64,000 nt of DNA, from contig CM045767.1 in the NCBI GenBank assembly GCA_025200525.1, positions 122,686,346 through 122,750,345 of the forward strand. The letters are read 5' to 3'. Below, one piece after another: positions 12,386-21,368 of this stretch; position 1 is the stretch's first letter; each line of letters opens with the position of its first letter. The position numbers and the translations under genes were made by a program. The DNA is from Camellia lanceoleosa. Lineage: Eukaryota; Streptophyta; Magnoliopsida; Ericales; Theaceae. The notes beneath the pieces are model-generated. The model had not been told where the DNA came from. It did no database searches and saw only the letters and a list, made by a program, of their open reading frames with translations.

Positions 12386-12506
12386 AGCTTCAATCTTGCA
12401 AGCTTACAAGACAAGCTAGCTAAGAGGGAGATCCCTTCATACACATGGAGGGGAGCCAAGTGCATGCCAGCTGCATGAAAACATCTGTAAAAGCAGATGC
12501 ACAGTA

Positions 12507-12632
12507 GTCGGCCGGCCGAAAGTGCAATTGACCAAAAAAAGATAGCCGGCCGGCCATCTATAGTGCCGGCCGGCCAAACATTTGGCCGGTGGCAACAAAA
12601 CACAGCCGGTGGCCTCAAGCCATGGCCGGTGA
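12507..12632 (-). promoter_or_regulatory. CCGG word module 2, upstream of the TAT LTR TATA box
   Basis: Read on the minus strand: CACCGGCC, CCACCGGCT, CCACCGGCC, GGCCGGCCGGC (twice) and CGGCCGGCCGAC, separated by 8-15 base fillers. It lies 220-345 bases from the LTR 5' end. Compared with the same module in the 5' LTR (29669-29755) it has about 40 extra bases and two more words, bounded by direct repeats of GGCCGGTG. Confidence 0.6.
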
Positions 12633-12853
12633 AGTGTGGGGATGGCCCACAAGCCATTCCCTGCCCCTCCAAGGCAAAACACAAGTGTTTGGTGCAAAAT
12701 CAGACACAAAACGGTCGAGTCGAGAGATCCTGAGACAAGGCGCGCGTGACCGAGACCTCCGGGAACTCAAGACGAACACAAACATGGATGATCACTGATT
12801 GTTCGAACAGTGACATCCAAGTCTTGAAGATGGTCAAAAATGGGGTGTCTACA

Positions 12854-12876
12854 GTTGCCCCTCTTTGACAGAACTC
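12854..12876 (-). other. Polypurine tract of the TAT element
   Basis: On the minus strand CAAAGAGGGGCAAC precedes the LTR start TGTAGACACC, the usual Ogre arrangement. Confidence 0.85.
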
Positions 12877-13619
12877 AGAAGTCATAACAATGACGGGAGT
12901 GAATGTCAAAGTCCAGAGACGACCCATTTTTGACAAGGCCGAAGACTTGGACAAACATGCAAGACAATAAAGATATGCGCCCGAAGGTAAGGGCAAAATG
13001 CAGGACAATGCACAAGGCCGAACATAACTTATGATCATGCAAAGAAGGTTGTAACGAAGCATAACATGCGACAGTTTTAAGCTAGCATACACCAAACTAC
13101 ACTACAATGCAGAAAGGATGTAAGAGAATTATGCAATTCTCGATACATCTCACTCGGAGGATACAATACCTGTCGGTTAAATGCAGTTGCACCAAATTTC
13201 AAATGAACCGTACATACAATATCGTGCCTGCAAAGAAAGCAACTTAACAGGTACGATGCCGTTAGCAACATGTATAACATGCAAAATGAATGCAAAATGA
13301 TATGCAATATATATAGAACTATGTATAAACAATGCAAATGAAAATGCAATGCAATTGAAACAATGCAAACGATATGCAATGCAATTGAATCATGATCAAA
13401 TCATGAGCGGTTCAAAACCACACAAATGTCAAATAGATTGATGGAGGTAACAAGTCCGTCTACCATAGAAAAGGTCACACAAAACTATGAGTGATGTAGA
13501 CGGACACAAGAACAAGTAATTGGGTGGAATGACATAAGTGGGGAAACAACCCGCTAACGAAAGGACAATGATCCTAATGCTGGATGCAAAAATTACACTA
13601 CAATGTAATATATACAGTG

Positions 13620-14188
13620 GATATGGCATGCAGCCAGACCAAATCTTGCCTAGGAAAGGCATGGACACAAACAAGCCATGTCTAACACGGAAAATGGCGC
13701 CGTCACCCTCAAACCAACATACTAGCGTGGAATAGGCGGCGTACACCAAATCTCATAACCGCGTTTCAACATGAAAAGTATGGGCACATACCAGACCAAG
13801 CTCAACATGGAAAGACGCAAGCCATAGATGGATGTGATGCAATGAATGCATGCAAGCTACAATGCAATATTTATAATATGCAATGGAATGTATATTTACA
13901 ATGGATAAGGCACGCAGGCCAAACCGAATCTTGCCTAGGAAAGGCATGGACACAAACAAGCCATGTCTAACACAGAAAAGATGCCGCAACCCTCAAACCA
14001 ACATACCAGCATGGAATAGGCGGCAGACACATGCGTAATCGTGCTTTGACGTGAAAAGTATGAGCACATACCAGACCAAGCTCAACAAGGAAAGGTGCAA
14101 GCCCTAGATGGATATGATGCAATGAATGCATGCAAGCTACAATGCAATATTTACAATATGCAATGGAATGTATATTTACGATGGAAAT
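13620..14188 (-). repeat. Tandem duplication, about 285-bp unit, in the TAT 3' untranslated region
   Basis: The word CTTGCCTAGGAAAGGCATGG starts at 13645 and again at 13930, and the following sequence (AAACCAACATAC, GATGCAATGAATGC, ATATGCAATGGAATG) is repeated in the same order. The second TAT element has one copy of this unit (around 59930). The stretch 12877-13620 before it is non-coding. Confidence 0.75.
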
Positions 14189-14440
14189 GCATGACATATG
14201 CACTATATTTACAATGAAATGCATGACATAAGCACTATTTACAACGAAATGCATGACATATGCAATATTTACAATGAAATGCATGACATATGCACTATTT
14301 ACAATGAAATGCATGACATATGCACTATTTACAATGTAATGCATGACATATGCGGGACTTAAAATGAAATGCATGACATATGCACTATTTACAATAGAAT
14401 GCATGACATATGCAATATTTACAATGATGCATGACATATG
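14189..14440 (-). repeat. 30-bp tandem array in the TAT 3' untranslated region
   Basis: GCATGACATATGC recurs at 14189, 14221, 14251, 14281, 14311, 14341, 14371, 14401 and 14428, giving a 30-base period with filler ACTATTTACAATGAAAT. A 25-base poly-T run follows at about 14442-14466. The unit is divisible by three, which explains the long minus-strand open frame here. Confidence 0.9.
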
Positions 14441-14545
14441 CATTTTTTTTTTTTTTTTTTTTTTTTGTTGAAATGCAAATGATGCATGTTGTTTTTGGCT
14501 TTTGAAATGCATGCTGCGTGGAGTGCGCAACAACGCAAGTCGCTT

Positions 14546-15229
14546 GAAATGCATGAGCTTTGTTATTTTGAATGCATAATTATGCATGATTTCGAAATGC
14601 GCGACAACGCGCGGCTTTTGAGATGCATGACAATGCATGTTGATGCAAGTGCGTGACAATGCACGTCTTTTGATATGCATAACAATACATGTGAACCCGA
14701 ATGCGCAACCACGCGCGTCGTTTGAAATGCATGACAATGCAACCGAGTGGGTTTAAGGTCTCGCCAGACTGGGCAAATGCATGAATTTTGTTATTTTGAA
14801 TGCATGATTATGCATGATTTCGAAATGCGCGACAACGCGCGACTTTTGAGATGTATGACAATGCATATTGATGCAAGTGCGTGACAACGCACGTCTTTTG
14901 ATATGCATGACAATGCATGTGAACCCAAATGCGCAACCACGCGCGTCGTTTGAAATGCATAACAATACAACCGAGCGGGTTTAAGGTCTCGCCAGACCGG
15001 GCAAATGCATGAATTTTGTTATTTTGAATGCATGATTATGCATGATTTCGAAATACGCGACAACGCGCGGCTTTTGAGATGCATGACAATGCATGTTGAT
15101 GCAAGTGCATGACAACGCACGTCTTTTGATATGCATGACAATGCATGTGAACCCGAATGCGCAACCACACGCGTCGTTTGAAATGCATGACAATGCAACC
15201 GAGCGGGTTTAAGGTCTCGCCAGACCGGG
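14546..15229 (-). repeat. 228-bp tandem array, three copies, in the TAT 3' untranslated region
   Basis: Units begin with AAATGCATGA at 14546, 14774 and 15002; a partial fourth starts at 15230. Each holds alternating ATGCATGACAATGCAT and GCGCGACAACGCGCG words and ends TTTAAGGTCTCGCCAGACC, which can form a GGTCT/AGACC hairpin. 228 is divisible by three, so matching 70-residue open frames appear and should not be taken as genes. From 15230 to 15566 the sequence is single-copy and non-coding. Confidence 0.93.
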
Positions 15230-15566
15230 CAAATGCATGAACTTGAAATGCATGATGCGATTATGACATGCGCATGACAATGCGAGATGTGTGCGCAACG
15301 ACGTGACAGAAATGACGCAAAATTAGCGCGTTCGCTCACGATGTATGCTGTAACGAACGCACGCGGGGACAACTTTCGAACCTTGTAAGAGACAAAAAGG
15401 ATACCAAAAGGATACACCTTGCACAAATTCGAGTGCCACGCATAGAAGACACGGTCTGAGGTTGAAACGGAGGCTGGTTGAGCTTCGAAAATGCACTGTT
15501 CTTGCACTGACTTGAGCAATAAAGGTCCCAAACCACTCATTTGACCCAAAAAAGGCTGTAGAAGGC

Positions 15567-15670
15567 TCACCGGCCAAAAGGGGAAGTCACCAATTGTCCA
15601 CCGGCCATCAAAACACATCATCGGCCAAATATTTGGCCAGCCAGCCAACCAAAAATGTAGTCGACCGGCC
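15567..15670 (+). promoter_or_regulatory. CCGG word module 3, upstream of the antisense PMD gene
   Basis: Order on the + strand: TCACCGGCC, GTCACC, CCACCGGCC, ATCGGCC, TTTGGCCAGCCAGCC, CGACCGGCC. It ends about 45 bases before a TATA-like site and 360 bases before the PMD start codon. The second TAT element has the equivalent module at 62499-62600, and both are followed by AAAATGCCTGATC. Confidence 0.6.
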
Positions 15671-15713
15671 AAAAATGCCTGATCAGGGTAGTTTTGTCCT
15701 TTTGTCTCGGGTC

Positions 15714-15723
15714 TTTTAAAATA
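15714..15723 (+). promoter_or_regulatory. Putative TATA box of the antisense PMD gene
   Basis: TTTTAAAATA followed by GGGTTCCAAATCCTATTTT and a CT-rich leader. The second element has TTTATAAAATA at the same place (62644-62654), followed by a very similar leader ending CTCTCTCTAGAG. Confidence 0.5.
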
Positions 15724-16379
15724 GGGTTCCAAATCCTATTTTTCTTACTTCCTTTTAGCCGAAATTCTCTCCTCCTTCTCTCTAGAGTATTTTCTTCTCT
15801 TCATTTCCTTATTTCCCTTGATTTTCGCGCCCTTTTCAACGTTTGATTCGCGAAGTTCATTGCGTTTCGAACACTTTCATCTGATCGAAACTTCGTTTCG
15901 GTGTAATTTTTTCGATTTCCGCCTCTTAGGGTTTGTTTCCCCCAAGTTTTTCTTGATTTCCGTACATTTTCCACATTCTGAGTTTTCCGGCCATTTTCCG
16001 CTCTCCCGGCCATTTTCTCATTTTCTCTGAGATGGAAAACGATATTCCACGGGGCGGGACTCCCTCAGAGCATGAGATGGACCCAGAGGCCGAGCTCCTC
16101 CCCCTAAGCGTCCGCCCGTTCGACCCGGTGACTTACCGGCCGGTGATTCACATCCTGCCTCCCGACGGACTCTGTCAGTTCAGGAGCTTTGATAGGGTGG
16201 TGCCTCCAGAGCTTCTCCTGCGCGCGAGCCAGAGTCCAATCTGTCCTTTGGCGCTTCTGAGGTATATTCTTTCCTCTGTTTTATTTTTTCGCAATGTAGA
16301 ATATAAAACTGCCATAGTTGATTCTGTTCTGTAATTGCTTTAGCTCGGATACACCGATACACACTGTATGCTGTAGTTG

Positions 16380-16800
16380 ACTGTGAACATATTTACGACT
16401 GATATCTGTTTGAATCTGACACGTACACACGCACTGCACTAGCCCTGAATCATTCAAACACACTGACACAGCACACACTGTAGTTCACTGCAATCACACC
16501 GGTACCCGATATCTGTTTGAATTTGAACAACGTGCACACATGTTGTATCTGTACTGAACCGCCTAAACATACCGACACATCACATGTTGTAGTTCACTGT
16601 AAGCACACCGGCACCCGATATCTGTTTGAATTTGAACAACATGCACACACGTTGTAGCTATACTGAACCGCCCAAACATGCCGACACATCATATGTTGTA
16701 GTTCGTTGTAAGCACACCGACACCCGATATCTGTTTGAATTTGAACAACGTGCACACACGTTATATTTGCATCAATTTTGACTGTTCCACAAAACTGTAC
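16380..16800 (+). repeat. 109-bp tandem repeat in intron 1 of the PMD gene
   Basis: GATATCTGTTTGAA recurs at about 16399, 16508, 16617 and 16726, with ACACCGRCACCC before it and CACACGTTGTA after it. The intron of the second PMD copy has diverged versions near 63361, 63458, 63566 and 63681. Confidence 0.85.
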
Positions 16801-19001
16801 ATTTTATATTGCTTCGCAACGGTTTTGTTTTCGAATACAGGAAGATTCCCATGCCATCCGAGGGTATGGGAATGTCGCTGCCCGAGACTGGTATATGGGG
16901 CTGCCCGATGCGGTCCGTCAGATCATAGACCAGGCTGCTTTGGTGCGTTCTGCAGAGGGCTTTTCCAACTTACCACGAGCAGGCCTCTTCTCGCTGCTCT
17001 AGCGAAGAGGTGGTGGGACACCACTGACTCATTCCACCTCTCTGCGATGGGAGACATGACGATGACTCCCTATGATTTCTCGATGCTCACAGGCATCGGG
17101 GTAGGGGGTAATCCGATCCCCTTCGACACTGACATGGACGAGTGGGAGGCCGCTCAAGTTTACTTGCTCGGCGAGGTGCCGCCTCTCACGCGTCCAGGCT
17201 ACGTCCGATATTCTTGGTTCGAGGTGCAGTTCAGGGTTCAGCCAGCCTTAGCTAGGGAGGCACCGATGACCCAGGAGGAGGTGGAGCGGTACGCGCGCGG
17301 CTTCTTTATGTTCCTGTTTGGGACTACTATTTTCGCCGATCGGGCGAACACCGTGCCCCTCTGTCTGCTCAGCGCCCTCGTGGATGTCACTCGGATTTTG
17401 CACTACGACTGGGGCGGCGCTGCCTTGGCCACCCTATACGGATACATGAGCTCAGGCGATTGCTCGGAACGGCTCTTGGCTACCGGGCTTGGGAGGTATA
17501 TCTTCTACTTTACATTTCGCTTCCATTATCTCTCAGACATCGCACACCTTCTCCGCTTACGCCGATCAGATATCGCACTCACGGCACATATACTCTCGCT
17601 TTACCTCGATCAGACATCACAAAGACACTCTGTACACTGCTCAATACACGGCTCTGTTATTTCTGCTTTATTCTGCATTCTGCTTTATCTGATAAGCATA
17701 TTGGCATTTACTCTGCAGTTGTGGGTTTACGCCTACTTTCCGAGACTAGCCCCAGTGCCTGACGTGGAGACTCCTCTTGTCATTCCGTTCTCGCGCCGCT
17801 TCGACGTGAGGTGCGTGCGGAGACCGCGATAGTTTTTCATCTTCTTCCGCTACTATTTTGACACCATCACCCCCGCGGAGGTTTGTTCAACTTTAGAGTT
17901 TATTTAAGCTTCGCTTTACACTGTATTTTCAATAACAGATAGATAACAAACTGCATTTCATGTCCAGATTACCTGGCAGCCCTGGGCTTTAGTGCCCGCT
18001 GAGATGCGGGCGCGGTTTGTAGGTGTGGAGGAGACTGCCCGCTTCAGGCTTCTGCTGGAGGGCCCGGTCTGTCAGGCTTGGTACCTGGGTGAGCGTTTCC
18101 TACGCCAAACCCTAGGGTTACCAGAGCAGATAGTCCCAGTTCACCCTCTTGAGCATATGAGGGAGACCAAGAGATTCACTCCCGAGCAGATGGCTGACTA
18201 CACGATCGGCTGGGACGCGATCCGCTTCAGAGGCATAGGCGACTACAGAGAGTACGTGGAGACGTATATCATGCGGCCTCTGAGCAGTGGCCGTCGAGTT
18301 GAGCGAGAGAGGCCCGCGGTGCCGACAGCTAGGGCAGGAGCAGGGGCGGGAGCAGAAGCGCCGAGGAGAGCCCAAGTCCGCGGCAGGGGTGGAGCTCAGA
18401 GAGGACGGAAGGTAAGTTGGCCTATTCGGCCCACGACGATGACATGCAGAGGGCGTGGCGGGGCGACTTACCAGATCCCCATTGCTCCCCCTCCGGCTGA
18501 TCATGAGTTGGTCGGTTTCTACGACTTGCCTCCGGTATGTACTACTACATTTTGCATTCTGCATAGTCAGTTCATTTCATTTGATTTGATATTCCGCAGA
18601 ATATTGATGCTTCTAACACTTTTGCAGGCCTCTTCCGAGTACACTCGCCAGTCCTTGGAGCTGACTGCTTCGGTGATGGGGATGCTCCAGCAGAGCCTTG
18701 ACCTTCAATCCATTTACAGTATTCTGGTATGTTCTTCTGACCACAGTTTCGAACCATACATAAACCGTTTCACATACTCTGACGCACAACACGACACTTG
18801 ACACACAGCCCTCACCATCTCGATAATCAGATTCTCAGACGATAAGCTCACGACATTCATATACATCAGATGATACTTGATTCTCAGACTGATACTCGTT
18901 CACGGCATTCGACATCAGCTTCATACATCGCATTCTCGTGACTGATAAACTGTTCACAATATTCACACACTGTACTCATACATTGCATTCTGCACTAATA
19001 A

Positions 19002-20966
19002 TGTCACGACCCAAATCCGTCCCTAAAAGTTTGGCATCGTAACCGGCCAATAATTCTAGATTACCATAGGCCTTCCTGTACAAAACATAAATAATCGGGG
19101 CTCGCGGAAGCGAAAACTAAATACAAATAGTCCAAAGAGCTGTGCATTTATATGAACAAATATTTACATGCCAAAAATGTGTTAATTTACCCACTTACAT
19201 TACATGTGACAAAAGATCATATACATCACGTAGGCAAAAGCCACAAGTACAACCAAAACATAACTTGTACGGCCTTCTAGGCCTAGCCCCAACTCGGAGG
19301 CAGACAAAACTCTGGTAGGCTTCAAAACGGCGGCTCGATCAAAACTCCGCCTAGGCTTGACTCACCGAATGCTCACCTATAAATACATATATACAATAGT
19401 GAGCTAAAGCCCAGCAAGTAACATTAAAGTAAAGGGTTAGTGAACGAATTCCGTATAACATGTATCCGCAAATTAAATCATTCATAACATACTCATCTCA
19501 TATCAGAACATACATAATGGCATACTCCATAGAACATAACATGTGTCATCCAACGACTAGAGTAACCGGTCCCGGACACCGATTAAACACATACCGAGAT
19601 CTCGTAAACTGGTCCACTTAGGACTATCTATGGATGCCATACTAGATTTGCAAACTGGACATTCGTTCACAGAAAACATTTATCATTTCAAAACCATAGC
19701 ATAACGTAGCACTTTTAAACATAGATCATACTAATATATCTTTACAGAAATGTTACTCACAGTGGGTTTCCACAACCGGTTGCACGGTCTTCGAGGTTTG
19801 ACCTGCAAATATAAACATTACAGCATAATCTTTTAACACATAAGGCACACACACTTACATGTAATCTCATTATCATAACTTAATTAAGCCTTAGGAATGC
19901 CAAAAATGTAATGAGTATGCCCAAAACATGCATTAAAATATTTTATGACATTTCTGAAAAAAATAGGTCCCCGCTCGAGCGGCAAAACCCCCGCTCGAGC
20001 GGACTATGAACGAAAGCAGAGATACTGGATGCATGAAATCCCCGCTCGAGCGGCCAAACCCCTGCTCGAGCGGACTGTGAAAATCTGGGTGGAAAAACCA
20101 GTCCAAAAATCTGCTAAACCGTGGCCTCTACTTGCAAAATCAACTTCCAAAATCAAGAAACTCAAGGCCAAAATCATTTGAAAAACAACTTGAATTAAAC
20201 ATTACAATTTCAATTTAAAACTTACATGGATCATAAACAAGATCAAACCCATGAACTAAGATGAAAAGCCATGAACATACACATTAAAGCTTCATTTCTT
20301 TACATCCATGGAGGTTTTCTCTCAAATGTGGAAATCATGCAAGAAAACCATGTTTTAAAACATAAATTCATGATATGATGCCATGTAAGCTCATGGATGC
20401 TCCTTAGATAAAAAACACAACATAATACCTTCCCATTATCCATGATTTCCCTTTCATACCATTTCCTTGCCGTGAGATCATGCATGAATCAACCTTATTT
20501 CAAGAAATTAGAGAGAAATTCTTACCTTAATCACTTATTTGGAGAGGTTTGCTTGATTCCCCTTTTTCTCCTCTTCTTTCCCTTGTTTTCCCCTCTTTCC
20601 CGAATTCTCTCTCCCTCTCTCTTTTCCAGATTTTTCTTTCTTTTGTTTGAGTCAAACATAGTCAACAATCCCTATCCATATATATCATAATTAAACCATT
20701 GTGCCAAACCTTACAAACCAAACGGGGCTTAGCGAATCAGACGAAATTCAGTCCTCAATTTAATTTCTCAACTGGTTCTAAAAATTCCCGGTATCACATA
20801 GACCTGCTCAATTTCTTTTTCTGAACCCATTATGGTCGTCAATTTTAGTCCCGAAGTTGTAATTCCAACAGGTATTTTTCTAATTCAAACAAATATTTTT
20901 CAATTAAATCATATAAACACATAATTGATTACGGATAATTATGTCATACGTTTTAGGGTCATTACA
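19002..20966 (-). mobile_element. Solo LTR (1965 bp) of a Tekay-like element, in the last PMD intron
   Basis: Begins TGTCACGACCC and ends GGGTCATTACA, bounded by a perfect 5-bp duplication AATAA (18997-19001 and 20967-20971). Its first bases match the LTR of element 3 (46510 onward), which sets the minus orientation. No internal region is present, as expected after LTR-LTR recombination. It holds four GCTCGAGCG words (19973-20075). The interrupted host sequence is itself a tandem repeat of about 57 bases (GATAAACTGYTCACARTATTC) inside the intron that continues to 21068. The minus-strand TATATATGG near 20675 may be its promoter. Confidence 0.93.
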
Positions 20967-21368
20967 AATAAACTGCTCACAGTATTCACACACTGTACTC
21001 ATACACTGCATTCTGCACTGATAAACTGCTCACAGTATTCTAATACGTTTGCCCTTTGTACTTTTCAGCACCCCTTTCAGATTCCTCCTGTGGGAGGTGC
21101 TCCGGCCGGACCTTTCGTTTCCACTCGGGACGGCAGAGTATACCCCCGCACCAAGGCGGGGCGCACTCATGTTGGGAGTAGCTCTCGGGCTCCAGTCCCT
21201 GATGATGATGATGATGATGAGGAGTCTGAGGCTGAGGCAGAGGTAGAGGCGGAGGCAGAGTCATCCGAGGAGGAGACCAGAGACGGCTCGGGCTCAGACT
21301 TAGATGGTGACGCTGATGATGATGCTTCTGGACCTTCGTCCAGGAAGAGGACGAGGACGGACCCCTAG

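Larger units (their letters stand above)
9127..12853 (-). repeat. 3' LTR of the TAT element (3727 bp)
   Basis: Aligns with 26314-29976 end to end. On the + strand it begins TGTGGACGGG and ends GTGTCTACA. It holds two clusters of CCGGCC-type words (10425-10537 and 12507-12632) and a TATA-like site at 12376-12385 on the minus strand. Open frames in it (for example 10444-10803 and 12334-12709) have no protein-like features. Confidence 0.95.
16032..21368 (+). pseudogene. Plant mobile domain (PMD) protein gene, antisense inside the TAT element, multi-exon
   Basis: Inferred exons: 16032-16261, 16841-17495, 17719-17880, 17968 to about 18411 or 18535, a short exon near 18629-18726, and 21069-21368, with GT-AG borders. 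Exon 1 encodes MENDIPRGGTPSEHEMDPEAE; exon 2 holds the PMD core (RWWDTTDSFHLSAMGDMTMT, DFSMLTGIGVGG, LVDVTRILHYDWGGAALATL); exons 3-4 continue with LWVYAYFPRLAPVP, ITWQPWALVP and RFRGIGDYREYVETYIMRPL; the last exon is a long acidic tail ending RKRTRTDP, possibly nuclear targeting. PMD is the aminotransferase-like family that includes MAIN/MAIL proteins and is often carried by transposons. Breaks: a GC insertion near 16221-16226, a frameshift near 16930-16945, one near 17450-17470, and TAG at 17830-17832. The start is supported by exact agreement with the second copy at 63006. Confidence 0.85.

Noticed and set aside
10396..12798. Several 60-130 codon ORFs in the TAT LTRs
   Set aside because: Not conserved between the two LTRs in frame or length, and without protein-like features.
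13967..15193. Minus-strand ORFs of 256 and 70 codons with Met/His/Cys-rich repeats
   Set aside because: They arise from the 30-bp and 228-bp arrays (both multiples of three) and show no protein domain.
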